This document shows, piece after piece, positions 35,540 through 45,031 of a stretch of 64,000 bases of DNA. The translations under genes and the position numbers were made by a program. A model generated the notes under the pieces. It saw only the letters and a program-made list of their open reading frames with translations, ran no database searches and was not told the DNA's origin. Within the stretch, counting starts at the first letter, position 1. Each line of letters starts with the position of its first letter. The stretch comes from Paenibacillus sp. FSL R7-0337 (GTDB lineage: Bacteria; Bacillota; Bacilli; Paenibacillales; Paenibacillaceae), in assembly GCF_037969875.1 (NCBI RefSeq), contig NZ_CP150218.1:1426001-1490000 (forward strand), in the 5' to 3' direction.

Positions 35540-36643
35540 ATGACGTCAAGAATTGTGGTCAAAATCGGCAGCAGTTCGCTCACGGGTCCCGAAGGCGGCC
35601 TCAATCGTGAGGCAGTCACCTTCTTCGCCGCCGAGATTGCTGCACTCCGTAAGGACGGCTGTGAAGTGCTGCTGGTCACCTCAGGGGCGGTCGCAGCGGG
35701 ATTCCGGGGCATCGGCTATGATTCCCGCCCAAGGCTGCTGCATGAGAAGCAGGCGGCAGCGGCAGTAGGACAGGTTATGCTGATGCAGGCTTATCAGGAG
35801 GCCTTTGCAGGCCACGGCATTCCTACTGCTCAGATCCTCCTGACCCGTACGGACTTCTGCAGCCGCCGGGCCATGAACAACGCCATGATGACGGTTGAAG
35901 AATTACTCCGGCAAGGCGCAGTGCCCGTGTTCAACGAGAACGATACCGTATCGGTGGATGAGCTGAAGTTCGGTGATAACGATACCTTATCGGCGCTGGT
36001 TGCCAATCTTCTGAAGGCATCGCACCTGCTGATCCTGACCGACATGGATGGCGTCTACAGCGGCGATCCCCGCAAGCACCCGGATGCTGTGCGGTATGAG
36101 CACATAGAAGAGATTACGCCTGAGATCTATGCCATTGCAGGTGGTGCAGGCTCAAGCGTGGGCACCGGCGGCATGCGCTCCAAGATCGACGCGGCCAAGA
36201 TTGCCACGCGGGGCGGCGTTCCTGTCTTCGTGGGCCAGGTTAAGAAGCCAGGGGATTTATTACAGGCCGCAGCCGGAACGGGCAAAGGCACTTATTTTGC
36301 CACCAGACTCGCTTCTCTGCCAGTCAAAAAGCAATGGCTGGGCTTCATGTCCACCCCGCTCGGATCACTGTATGTCGATGACGGTGCTGTTGAAGCGCTG
36401 CTTCACGGAGGCCATAGCCTGCTGCCAGTCGGGGTTAGACGTATTGAAGGAAGCTTTCATTCAGGGGATGTCGTTGAAGTACTCGGCCCGGATGGGCAGC
36501 TGCTTGGACGGGGTATCGTCAATTACGATGACACCCAGCTCCGCAGCATTCAGGGGCTTCCCAGCCGAGAGATTGTGCCCAAGCTCGGTGAAGTACACCG
36601 GCTGGAGGTTATCCACCGGGACGAATGGATCACGCTTCGTTAA
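35540..36643 (+). CDS. proB: Glutamate 5-kinase
   Basis: ProB phosphorylates glutamate, the first step of proline synthesis. The 367-residue length fits a kinase plus C-terminal PUA domain. Visible are VVKIGSSSLT (N-terminal phosphate-binding loop), VLLVTSGAVAAGF, FNENDTVSVDEL and GTGGMRSKIDAAKIATRGGV. The PUA domain runs about 275-360. It is the first gene of proBAC behind the T-box, and its end is 56 bp from proA. Confidence 0.97.
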   Translation: MTSRIVVKIGSSSLTGPEGGLNREAVTFFAAEIAALRKDGCEVLLVTSGAVAAGFRGIGYDSRPRLLHEKQAAAAVGQVMLMQAYQEAFAGHGIPTAQILLTRTDFCSRRAMNNAMMTVEELLRQGAVPVFNENDTVSVDELKFGDNDTLSALVANLLKASHLLILTDMDGVYSGDPRKHPDAVRYEHIEEITPEIYAIAGGAGSSVGTGGMRSKIDAAKIATRGGVPVFVGQVKKPGDLLQAAAGTGKGTYFATRLASLPVKKQWLGFMSTPLGSLYVDDGAVEALLHGGHSLLPVGVRRIEGSFHSGDVVEVLGPDGQLLGRGIVNYDDTQLRSIQGLPSREIVPKLGEVHRLEVIHRDEWITLR

Positions 36644-36699
36644 TCTTGCACAACCTACTGTATTTTCATCTGCCAACATAACTTTTAGGAGGAATTGCC

Positions 36700-37947
36700 A
36701 TGAGTGAAGTGGTTAACAAGACAACACTGGCCAAAGCAACCACAGGGGTACTTGCAAGCTTGACTACCGCCCAGAAGAATGATGCTCTGCTGGTAATGGC
36801 TGCTGCCCTGCGTGCCGAAGCTGGTTACATTATTGCCGCCAACGCCGAAGACCTGGAACGCGGCCGCCTAAACGGGACACCGGAGTCGATGCTCGACCGG
36901 CTGGCCCTGGATGCGGAACGGATTGACAGTATAGCCGAAGGCTTGCAGCAGATTGCCGCACTGCCTGATCCGGTAGGGGACAATCTGGAGACGATCGAAC
37001 GGCCAAACGGCCTGCACATCGAGAAGGTACGGGTTCCGCTTGGGGTGATTGGAATTATCTATGAAGCACGCCCCAACGTCACCGTTGACGCTGCCGGACT
37101 GTGCCTCAAGACCGGCAATGCTGTGGTGCTGCGCGGCGGCTCCTCCGCCCTCTCCTCCAACCGCGCCATCGCCGAGGTGCTTCACCGCGCACTTGCAGGT
37201 ACCGCCCTTCCGCCGGATGCCTTGCAGCTGATCGAAGATCCTAACCGCTCCTCCGTGGATGAAATGCTGAAGCTGAACGGACTGCTGGATGTCATCATCC
37301 CGCGCGGAGGAAGCTCCCTAATTCAGAATGTGGTTCTAAATGCCACCGTACCGGTTATTGAAACAGGGGCAGGCATATGCCATACTTATCTGGATGCAAG
37401 TGCTAATCCGGAAATGGCCCGGCGTATTAGCGTGAATGCGAAGGCCCAGCGGCCTTCGGTCTGCAATTCAATGGAGACGCTGCTGGTTCACCGCGCTTAC
37501 GCCGAAGAGCATCTCGCCGCACTCGCTGAAGCCTTCCGCGAGGCCCGTGTGGAGCTGCGCGGCTGCCAGGATACTGTTGCTCTTATCCCTTGGGCTGTGC
37601 CTGCCACGCCAGAGGACTTCGCTACAGAATACAACGATTATATTTTAAATATTCGTATCGTGGACACGCTAGAAGAGGCTCTCGGACATATCGCGGAGTT
37701 TGGCACCAAGCATTCCGAATGTATTGTGACAGAGGACTTGGCGAATGCTGCACGCTTCCTGCAGGAGATTGATGCTGCGGCTGTATATCACAATGCATCT
37801 ACCCGGTTCACGGACGGCTTTGAATTCGGCTTCGGCGCCGAGATCGGCATCAGCACCCAGAAGCTCCATGCCCGCGGGCCTATGGGACTTCCTGCATTGA
37901 CTTCAAGCAAATATATGATTCACGGCTCCGGCCAAATCAGGGGTTAA
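36700..37947 (+). CDS. proA: Glutamate-5-semialdehyde dehydrogenase (gamma-glutamyl phosphate reductase)
   Basis: ProA reduces gamma-glutamyl phosphate with NADPH. The 415-residue product has the aldehyde-dehydrogenase fold with EARPNVTVDAAGLCLKTGN, GGSSA and the catalytic Cys in AKAQRPSVCNSMETLLVH. AGGAGG precedes the ATG. It is the middle gene of proBAC. Confidence 0.98.
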   Translation: MSEVVNKTTLAKATTGVLASLTTAQKNDALLVMAAALRAEAGYIIAANAEDLERGRLNGTPESMLDRLALDAERIDSIAEGLQQIAALPDPVGDNLETIERPNGLHIEKVRVPLGVIGIIYEARPNVTVDAAGLCLKTGNAVVLRGGSSALSSNRAIAEVLHRALAGTALPPDALQLIEDPNRSSVDEMLKLNGLLDVIIPRGGSSLIQNVVLNATVPVIETGAGICHTYLDASANPEMARRISVNAKAQRPSVCNSMETLLVHRAYAEEHLAALAEAFREARVELRGCQDTVALIPWAVPATPEDFATEYNDYILNIRIVDTLEEALGHIAEFGTKHSECIVTEDLANAARFLQEIDAAAVYHNASTRFTDGFEFGFGAEIGISTQKLHARGPMGLPALTSSKYMIHGSGQIRG

Positions 37948-37977
37948 CTCACTCAACTTATAGGGGGACTGCCAGCC

Positions 37978-38844
37978 ATGTGCCAGCAACCAGCAATTCC
38001 GCTCATCAATCATAATATCGTTTTTTATGGCGCAGGCTCGATGGCTGAGGCCATTGTGCGGGGATTGATTGCCCGGAATGTAGTGGAATCGGGCCGAATT
38101 ATTATGCTGAACCGCAGCAGCAGCGAGCGCCTGGCTGAACTCCGCAGCCGATACGGCGTGCTCGGCTATAATGCTCCTGAGTCCAAGCTCGAGGCTCTGC
38201 GGTCTGCGCCGGTCATCGTTCTAGCCATGAAGCCCAAAGACGCTGCCGAAGCGCTCCGTTCCCTGGGGCCGCTGCTGTCGCCGGATCAGCTCGTGATCTC
38301 CGTGATTGCCGGGTTGACCATCCGTACGATACAAGGCTTACTGGGTAATCCGCAGCCTGTGGTCCGCACCATGCCGAACACCTCTAGCTCCATCGGCCTC
38401 GGTGCTACCGGGATTGCCTTCTCTAAGGAAGTTGGAGAGGACGGCCGACGTACAGCGCTTAATATCTTCGAAGCGGTCGGAATGACGGCGGTTATTGACG
38501 AAGAACGGATGGAGACCTTAACAGGGATCTCCGGCAGCGGACCAGCCTACATCTACTACATGATGGAAGCGATGATTGCCGCCGGCATCCGCGGAGGGCT
38601 TCCGCTGGAGCAAAGCCGTGAGCTGACTGTCCAGACCGTGCTGGGCGCAGCACGAATGGTTCAGCAGACCGGTGAAGAGCCTGCCTCTCTGCGCAAGAAG
38701 GTCACCTCGCCGAATGGATCTACCCAGGCGGCGATTGAAGTGCTGGAGCGCGGCGATTTCTTCGAGACCGTTATTGCCGCCGTCAACCGGTGTGCGGAAC
38801 GTTCCCGCGAGATGGGCTCGGCTCTGGAGCAGGAGCTGCACTAA
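37978..38844 (+). CDS. proC: Pyrroline-5-carboxylate reductase
   Basis: ProC makes proline from pyrroline-5-carboxylate. The 288-residue protein has an N-terminal NAD(P)-binding loop FYGAGSMAEAIVRG and the family signature ISGSGPAYIYYMMEAM with the C-terminal TSPNGSTQAAIEVLE. It starts 30 bp after proA behind a GGGGG-type site and ends the T-box-controlled operon. B. subtilis keeps the equivalent proI gene with proBA in the same way. Confidence 0.97.
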   Translation: MCQQPAIPLINHNIVFYGAGSMAEAIVRGLIARNVVESGRIIMLNRSSSERLAELRSRYGVLGYNAPESKLEALRSAPVIVLAMKPKDAAEALRSLGPLLSPDQLVISVIAGLTIRTIQGLLGNPQPVVRTMPNTSSSIGLGATGIAFSKEVGEDGRRTALNIFEAVGMTAVIDEERMETLTGISGSGPAYIYYMMEAMIAAGIRGGLPLEQSRELTVQTVLGAARMVQQTGEEPASLRKKVTSPNGSTQAAIEVLERGDFFETVIAAVNRCAERSREMGSALEQELH

Positions 38845-38881
38845 TTCTTGTCCTAGTTTTTGATATTCTTACTACAACACA

Positions 38882-38922
38882 ACAGCCCGCAGTTCCTTCC
38901 ACGTGAAGGGACTGCGGGCTGT
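38882..38922 (+). terminator. Hairpin after proC
   Basis: ACAGCCCGCAGTTCCTT pairs with AAGGGACTGCGGGCTGT (17 bp with one G-U pair) 37 bp after the proC stop. No T tract follows, so efficiency is uncertain. Confidence 0.65.
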
Positions 38923-38936
38923 GTGATGGGAGCGGC

Positions 38937-39090
38937 GAAATCAGGTGCATTTATACCTTTCATTTTGCTCATCCGGCCACTTTTGCTTGAATCAAGTGTA
39001 TTTGTACCCTTCATCTACTCATTTAACACACTTTTCCTAATTTCAGGGGCACTTCTGCTCTTCACCCCCGCTCCCCGCACACTTTCAGCT
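38937..39090. repeat. Three degenerate direct repeats of about 51 bp in the proC-dnaD gap
   Basis: Units begin near 38937, 38989 and 39039. The common skeleton is (G)AAATCAGGTGCATTT, then ACCCTTCAT, CTCAT and CACTTTT. The 365-bp gap between proC and dnaD contains no other gene signal. The family differs from the arrays at 4874-5024 and 55758-55939, so three intergenic repeat types coexist in this window. Confidence 0.6.
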
Positions 39091-39209
39091 AACTCCCAAT
39101 TCCAAGCAACAAATGAAAAAAAGTGCCCCTTAAGCCACATACATGGCTTAAAGGACACCTTTACCAGCGGGGCCTTGCCCTGGACCGGCATATATCTACC
39201 TCGCTTCGC

Positions 39210-39977
39210 TCATCTGCCGCCGCCCCGGAATTTCTGGGAATAGGCTTTGACATCCTGGGCATTCTTCACCCGGTTGCGGGCCCATTCCAGCAGAATGCGG
39301 TCAATGTAACGGAAATGGACCTTTCCTGCAAAGACCGACTCCTTCAGGGCGAGCAGGATCAGTTCCTCGGGATAACGGTCTTCATCCACCCAGCCGGAAA
39401 TAGTTTCACATTCCATGGGGGATAGCGGACGCCCGAATTCCTTCTCGAAAATGCTGAACAGACTGCGTCCGTCCTCCGACTCCTTGTCACCCGGCACAGC
39501 CGGGCGGCCATAGCCACCATCTGGTGCAGTAGCCCCGGAGTAATGAGCCACTGCCCGGGCCCCCGGCTCCCGCCCGCTCTGGCTGGGCTTCCCCTGGGCA
39601 TTCTCCCGTGAGAGTTCTGCCAGATAAGCTCCCAGCTTCGCGTATAAGCCGGAGAAATTATAACGCTCATAATGGATGTCCCTCAGCTCGTCGTTATCTC
39701 CGTCGATGCTGATGAACCCTTCCTTCATCAGCTTCTGCAGTTCTCCGGCAATCACCGGAATACTGCGCCCGGTTACTGCCTGAAGCTCCTCCAGGGAAGG
39801 GAAGTCAATCCCCTCCACCTGTCTGAAGGAGAGCAGATGAATCAGCAGCATGGATTCACTGCCGGTCAGATTCAGCTTCCGGTAATATTTCAGGAGTGCA
39901 TAAGGAATGACGGCCATTCCGTTCTCCAGGCCGAAGGCTACGCCCTCGCCCCAGGTATTCCAACCTTTTCCGTCCAT
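39210..39977 (-). CDS. dnaD: DnaD-like primosomal protein
   Basis: DnaD helps load the replicative helicase at origins and restart sites in Firmicutes. The 255-residue product has an N-terminal winged helix (about 15-105), a Gly/Pro/Ser-rich linker (about 120-165) and a C-terminal DnaD/DnaB2 domain (about 168-245; FGRPLSPMECETISGWVDE and DRILLEWARNRVKNAQDVKAY, the YxxxIxxxW-type DNA-binding motif). It lies 25 bp downstream of asnS, as in Bacillus. Confidence 0.94.
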   Translation of the reverse strand: MDGKGWNTWGEGVAFGLENGMAVIPYALLKYYRKLNLTGSESMLLIHLLSFRQVEGIDFPSLEELQAVTGRSIPVIAGELQKLMKEGFISIDGDNDELRDIHYERYNFSGLYAKLGAYLAELSRENAQGKPSQSGREPGARAVAHYSGATAPDGGYGRPAVPGDKESEDGRSLFSIFEKEFGRPLSPMECETISGWVDEDRYPEELILLALKESVFAGKVHFRYIDRILLEWARNRVKNAQDVKAYSQKFRGGGR

Positions 39978-40001
39978 ACTTAAGCCCCCTTTCCCTATTC
40001 T

Positions 40002-41297
40002 TTAAGGGTAAAGACGGTACAGTGTACGAGGGAAGGCAATCGTCTCACGGACATGGTCCAGACCGCAGATCCAGGCTACTGTGCGCTCCAGCCCCAGACC
40101 GAAGCCGGAGTGCGGAACCGTGCCGTAGGTGCGCAGATCCATGTACCATTTGTAGGTGTCCATCGACAGGTTATGTTCCTTGAAGCGGGCTTCCAGCAGC
40201 GCCGGATCATCAATACGCTGTGATCCGCCGATGATCTCCCCGTAGCCTTCAGGAGCGATCATATCCGCACACAACACCACTTCCGGACGATCAGGATGCG
40301 GCTTCATATAGAAAGCCTTGAAGGAAGCCGGATAGTGGGTAATGAAGACCGGTCTGTCGCTCATCTCGGCAATCGCCGTCTCATGAGGAGCCCCGAAATC
40401 ATCGCCCCAGGCAATTTCATAGCCCTTTTCATTCAGGAACTTAATCGCATCGTCATAGCTGATACGCGGGAATGGTGCTTTGATGTTCTCAAGCTTCGAG
40501 ACATCGCGGCCCACCGCTTCTAGTTCAGCCCGGCAATTCGTAAGTACAGATTGTACCACGAAGCTGATGAAATCCTCCTGCACGCACAGGCTTTCTTCAT
40601 GATCGGTGAAGGCCATTTCTGGCTCAATCATCCAGAACTCAATCAAGTGGCGGCGGGTCTTGGATTTCTCTGCACGGAAGGTAGGCCCGAACGAATAGAC
40701 GCGTCCCAGAGCCATGGCTGCGGCTTCCATATACAGCTGTCCGCTTTGGGTAAGATACGCATCCTCTTCGAAGTACTTGGTGTGGAACAGGTTGGTCGTG
40801 CCTTCTGCTGACGTTGGTGTCAGAATCGGCGGGTCCACCTTCGTGAAGCCGCGCTCATTGAAGAACTGCTGAACCGCGCGGATAATCTCCGCACGAATCA
40901 CCATTACCGCCCGCTGCTTGGAGGAACGCAGCCAGAGATGACGGTGATCCATCAGGAAATCGACGCCATGCTCCTTAGGTGTGATTGGATAATTCTCGGT
41001 AAGATGCAGAACTTCAATGCCCGTAACCGTCAGCTCGTAGCCTGACTGGCTGCGGGGCTCCTCACGGATGATTCCGGTCACATACAGCGAGCTTTCCTGG
41101 GTGAGGCTCTTGGCATCATCCCAGACCTGCTCAGGGACTTCTGATTTCACCACAACCCCCTGGATATAACCGGTACCGTCGCGAAGCTGCAGGAACTGAA
41201 TTTTACCGCTGGAGCGCTTGTTGTTCACCCAACATCCGATGACAACAGTCTCTCCGACATGCTCATTCACGTTCTTGATTACACTTTTGTTAGCCAT
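40002..41297 (-). CDS. asnS: Asparagine-tRNA ligase
   Basis: The 431-residue class II synthetase has an N-terminal OB-fold anticodon-binding domain (about 15-110) and a catalytic core with motif 2 [22 protein letters not shown] (in pattern) and motif 3 [12 protein letters not shown]. It is followed by dnaD on the same strand and lies 22 bp from ackA. Confidence 0.98.
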   Translation of the reverse strand: MANKSVIKNVNEHVGETVVIGCWVNNKRSSGKIQFLQLRDGTGYIQGVVVKSEVPEQVWDDAKSLTQESSLYVTGIIREEPRSQSGYELTVTGIEVLHLTENYPITPKEHGVDFLMDHRHLWLRSSKQRAVMVIRAEIIRAVQQFFNERGFTKVDPPILTPTSAEGTTNLFHTKYFEEDAYLTQSGQLYMEAAAMALGRVYSFGPTFRAEKSKTRRHLIEFWMIEPEMAFTDHEESLCVQEDFISFVVQSVLTNCRAELEAVGRDVSKLENIKAPFPRISYDDAIKFLNEKGYEIAWGDDFGAPHETAIAEMSDRPVFITHYPASFKAFYMKPHPDRPEVVLCADMIAPEGYGEIIGGSQRIDDPALLEARFKEHNLSMDTYKWYMDLRTYGTVPHSGFGLGLERTVAWICGLDHVRETIAFPRTLYRLYP

Positions 41298-41318
41298 GCC
41301 TACTATCTCTCCTCTAAT

Positions 41319-42527
41319 TTAGCCGTTAACACCTTGCACAATACGATAGGTATCGCGTGCGATCACCAGCTCTTCGTTCGTTGGAACCACAAGCACCTGT
41401 ACCTTGGAATTGGCAGTAGAGATACGCCGCGGATCACCCGAACGGACCTTGTTGGCTTCTGCATCCAGCTCGATTCCGAGGAACGTAAGATTGTTCAGTA
41501 CTTTTTCACGCAGCAGGGAAGCATTCTCGCCTACACCAGCGGTGAATACAATTACGTCTACCCCATTCATGGCAGCTGCATAAGAACCGATATATTTACG
41601 CAGACGATACTCGTACATTTCAAAAGCAAGCGTCGAATTAGGCTCGCCTTTCTCCGCACCGTCAATAATATCACGCATGTCACTGCTCACGCCAGAGATG
41701 GCCAGAAGTCCGCTGTGCTTGTTCAGCATGGAGTTCACTTCACCGACGGACAGCTCTTCCTTGTTCATCACATAAGGAACAATTGCCGGGTCAAGGTCGC
41801 CACTGCGCGTACCCATCATCAGGCCTTCCAGCGGAGTCATCCCCATCGAAGTGTCAACTGAAATTCCGCCGTCCACTGCAGTTACACTGGCACCGTTGCC
41901 GATGTGGCAGGTGATAATCTTAAGCTCGCCAAGCGGACGGTCCAGATAATCAGCAGCTGCTTTACTGACGAAATCATGGGAGGTTCCGTGCGCGCCATAA
42001 CGGCGTACTTTGTATTTGTTGTAAAGCACTCTCGGAATGGCATACATATAAGCCTTCTCAGGCATCGTCTGGTGGAAGGCGGTATCGAACACAACGACCT
42101 GCGGCACACCGGGCATATTATTCTCGGATGCGGTAATCCCCATCATCGCAGCCGGGTTATGCAGCGGCGCAAGGTCGAACAGCTGGCGGATCTTGGTCTT
42201 CGCATCGGCATCGACCAGCGCGGAGGATTTGAAGAATTCCCCCCCGTGCACTACACGGTGGCCCACTGCATTAATCTCATCGGTGGATGCGATAACGCCA
42301 TGCTCTTTGTCTGTCAAACAAGCAAGCACTTTACGGATTGCCGTATTGTGCTCCAGAATTTCGCTTACTTCGGTTACTTCCTGCTTGCCGGTCGGCTTGT
42401 GGTTCAGAATGGAGGAATCCATACCGATACGTTCTACCAGCCCTTTGGCGAGTACAGATTCATCTGTCATATTGTACAACTGGTATTTCAATGAGGAACT
42501 GCCGGAGTTAATTACTAAGATATTCAT
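41319..42527 (-). CDS. ackA: Acetate kinase
   Basis: AckA interconverts acetate plus ATP with acetyl phosphate. The 402-residue length is typical. Signatures are LVINSGSSSLKYQLY at the N-terminus, VGHRVVHGG and CHIGNGASVTAVDGGISVDTSMG. Its start overlaps the stop of the 3-hydroxyacyl-CoA dehydrogenase gene by 4 bp, so the two are coupled. No pta gene is adjacent. Confidence 0.98.
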   Translation of the reverse strand: MNILVINSGSSSLKYQLYNMTDESVLAKGLVERIGMDSSILNHKPTGKQEVTEVSEILEHNTAIRKVLACLTDKEHGVIASTDEINAVGHRVVHGGEFFKSSALVDADAKTKIRQLFDLAPLHNPAAMMGITASENNMPGVPQVVVFDTAFHQTMPEKAYMYAIPRVLYNKYKVRRYGAHGTSHDFVSKAAADYLDRPLGELKIITCHIGNGASVTAVDGGISVDTSMGMTPLEGLMMGTRSGDLDPAIVPYVMNKEELSVGEVNSMLNKHSGLLAISGVSSDMRDIIDGAEKGEPNSTLAFEMYEYRLRKYIGSYAAAMNGVDVIVFTAGVGENASLLREKVLNNLTFLGIELDAEANKVRSGDPRRISTANSKVQVLVVPTNEELVIARDTYRIVQGVNG

Positions 42528-43396
42528 ATACGGTCACCATCCTTGTCATACTTGAAGAAGCCTTCGCCCGATTTCGCACCCAGTTGTCCTGCACGCACCA
42601 TCTTCTTGAGAATGGTCGAAGGACGGTACTTAAGCTCGCCGTATTCACGGAACATGTTCTCCAGTGCGGCAAGAACGGAATCCAGACCGAAGCGGTCTGC
42701 CATTTCAAGCGGCCCGTTCTGGAACTGGTAGCCGATGCGCATAGCATCATCAATATCTTCAGGGGAGGCAACCCCTTCCTGGAGCACATGCATAGCCTCG
42801 TTAATGAACAGGCAAATGAGGCGTGAAGATACAAATCCGGGGGATTCGTAGATCATAACGCCTTTTTTCTCAACAATCTCATCGACAAAGGCTTTGGTAT
42901 CTTCAAATGTGCTGTCCGAGGTTTTCAGACCGCGCACGATTTCAACCAGATCCACCTTACCTACAGGGTGTATGAAGTGCATGCCGATAACGCGTTCCGG
43001 ATACATTGTAGAGCTTGCAAGCTCAGTCAAGCTAAGCGTTGACGTGTTGCTGGCAAGAATAATGTGGCTCGGACACACCTGATCGAGCTGATTGAATACC
43101 TTTTGCTTGGCTTCCAGATCTTCAACGATGGTCTCAATGACCATATCGCATGAGCTCAGTTCAGCGAAGTGTGTAACCTTCTGGATACGGGCCAGGATCA
43201 GCTTCTTCTCCGCCTGGGTAATCGCCCATTTCTCCAGCTGCTTGTCGAGACTGGTCTCGATCATTTCGTAGGAGTAGTTCAACCGTTCTGCAGTTTTTTC
43301 CACCAGCATGACATCCAGGCCCTTGGCTGCCAGCATTTCGGCAATCCCTTGTCCCATTGTGCCTCCGCCGATGACACCGATCTTCTTAAAATTCAT
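42524..43396 (-). CDS. hbd: 3-hydroxybutyryl-CoA dehydrogenase
   Basis: The 290-residue product has an N-terminal NAD-binding Rossmann motif IGVIGGGTMGQGIAEML and the family signature MHFIHPVGKVDLVEIVRG with the C-terminal helical domain (about 190-288; GYQFQNGPLEMADRFGLD). It oxidises 3-hydroxybutyryl-CoA or reduces acetoacetyl-CoA. The direct coupling to ackA suggests a shared role in acyl-CoA to acid conversion. No thiolase or crotonase is nearby. Confidence 0.95.
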   Translation of the reverse strand: MNFKKIGVIGGGTMGQGIAEMLAAKGLDVMLVEKTAERLNYSYEMIETSLDKQLEKWAITQAEKKLILARIQKVTHFAELSSCDMVIETIVEDLEAKQKVFNQLDQVCPSHIILASNTSTLSLTELASSTMYPERVIGMHFIHPVGKVDLVEIVRGLKTSDSTFEDTKAFVDEIVEKKGVMIYESPGFVSSRLICLFINEAMHVLQEGVASPEDIDDAMRIGYQFQNGPLEMADRFGLDSVLAALENMFREYGELKYRPSTILKKMVRAGQLGAKSGEGFFKYDKDGDRI

Positions 43397-43503
43397 GTAA
43401 AAGTCTCCATCCTTTCAGGTATCTATACTTCTGTATTGTACCTTGTCTGTCGAAAAAAATAAGTAGCCCGACATATAATGATATCTTAGCATGTCTGAAA
43501 AGT

Positions 43504-43538
43504 AAAAAAAAATAACCGGCATAAAGAATTATGCCGGT
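43504..43538 (-). terminator. Terminator overlapping the stop codon of the FtsH-like gene
   Basis: On minus, ACCGGCATAA and TTATGCCGGT form a 10-bp stem with a 4-nt loop followed by a long T run. The stop codon of the FtsH-like gene lies in the first arm. Confidence 0.9.
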
Positions 43539-45031
43539 AAAAGGACACTGTCACGAAATTGACAACGAAATTGCTCTCCGGAGAGAACTTCTTCCTTCAT
43601 TAAAATGTCAAGAGAGTAATCAAATATATTTTTCTGTTTCTCCAGCAGGTCATTCGTGCGGATCATCAACTCGTCCAGTATTTTACTATTTTCCTTCATT
43701 AATTCTTCAGTGGTAACCATTTGCAGATTCGCAATGCCGAGCGAGGTGAGCCCTGACTTCATCATGGTCTCTACGATATTCAGCGCCTGATCGAAGTCTC
43801 CACGGGAACCGGTACTGCGTCCTCCGTAATACATCTCTTCGGCAGCCGCTCCGCCCAGGGCAATCATGATCTGGTTCTCCAGGTAATCCTTCGTGTACAG
43901 ATACTGCTCGGTCTGCGGATTATGCCGGACATACCCTAGAGCCTGGCCGCGCGGGGTCAGTGTTACCTGACTAACGCTTCCGGGGCGCAGCAGCTCAGCC
44001 ATAATAGCATGTCCAAGCTCATGGATCGCTACCCTCTTCTTCTCTTCATGGTTGGTCTCACGGTCGGTCTTCTCACCCATCATGACCTTGTCGATCGCCA
44101 TCGACAGATGACGCTGCTCCACCAGGGTCAGATTCTCGCGCATCATGTAGATCGCGGCTTCATTCATCACGCTCTCCAGCTGCGCACCCGAGAAGCCGTA
44201 AGCTTCTTCGGCGATTTTATCCAGATTCACGGTGTCATGCAGCGGCTTGTTCTTGGCATGCAGGTCGAGAATCGACTTGCGGCCCTTCTTGTCAGGCATA
44301 TCCACCTGAATATGGCGGTCAAAACGCCCCGGGCGCAGCAGCGCAGAATCAAGCATCTCCTTGCGGTTCGTTGCGGCTACCAGCAGAATGCGCGGGGTAT
44401 CATTGTTATAAATCCCGTCCATCTCCGTCAGCAGCTGATTGAGGGTCTGATCGTATTCACGCTGCTGTCCGCCTTCGCGTTTCCCGCCGATAACGTCAAT
44501 TTCATCGATGAAAATAATGGCACTTTGCTTATTCTCCTTGAGTGCGCGTGTACGGGCATCCTTGAACAAATCGCGCACGCGTCCGGCACCGACGCCGACA
44601 TACATCTCGACGAATTCACTGCCTGAAGCAGCTACAAATACAGAATCGGTGTAATGCGCCGCAGCCTTGGCCATCAGCGTCTTCCCGGTTCCTGGAGGGC
44701 CGGTTAACAGAATTCCTTTGAGCGGACGAATCCCGAACTTGCTGATTTCTTCATGCCGGATCAGGAAGTCCAGCGCTTCACGCAGCTCCTGCTTGGCATT
44801 GTCCTGTCCGCCGATCTCTTCAAAGGTTAGCTTGGAGGGACCGTTCTTCTTACGCTTCTTATCTGCACCTGCATTGACCGTCAGACCGCCGCGGGCATGG
44901 GCAATGAACAGGAGCGCGGCAACCATGCCCATCGCTATAATTACAGGAAAGATATTAATTCCCACAAAAGCCATAAAAATCAGCATGACCGGAACAAATC
45001 CGGCTACAACCTCTTTCCAGTACTTAGGCAT
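43529..45031 (-). CDS. FtsH-like membrane AAA+ metalloprotease
   Basis: The start at 45031 is chosen because GGGAG lies upstream; a longer frame would overlap the partner gene further. The 500-residue protein has an N-terminal membrane hairpin (about 8-50) without the extracytoplasmic domain of true FtsH, an AAA domain (Walker A GPPGTGKT, Walker B IIFIDEID, arginine finger region RPGRFDRH) and an M41 protease domain with HELGHA as zinc motif and Asp in GDFDQAL. It is shorter than FtsH (about 640 residues). It forms an overlapping pair with the anchored protein upstream and is probably a specialised quality-control protease. Confidence 0.9.
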   Translation of the reverse strand: MPKYWKEVVAGFVPVMLIFMAFVGINIFPVIIAMGMVAALLFIAHARGGLTVNAGADKKRKKNGPSKLTFEEIGGQDNAKQELREALDFLIRHEEISKFGIRPLKGILLTGPPGTGKTLMAKAAAHYTDSVFVAASGSEFVEMYVGVGAGRVRDLFKDARTRALKENKQSAIIFIDEIDVIGGKREGGQQREYDQTLNQLLTEMDGIYNNDTPRILLVAATNRKEMLDSALLRPGRFDRHIQVDMPDKKGRKSILDLHAKNKPLHDTVNLDKIAEEAYGFSGAQLESVMNEAAIYMMRENLTLVEQRHLSMAIDKVMMGEKTDRETNHEEKKRVAIHELGHAIMAELLRPGSVSQVTLTPRGQALGYVRHNPQTEQYLYTKDYLENQIMIALGGAAAEEMYYGGRSTGSRGDFDQALNIVETMMKSGLTSLGIANLQMVTTEELMKENSKILDELMIRTNDLLEKQKNIFDYSLDILMKEEVLSGEQFRCQFRDSVLLPA

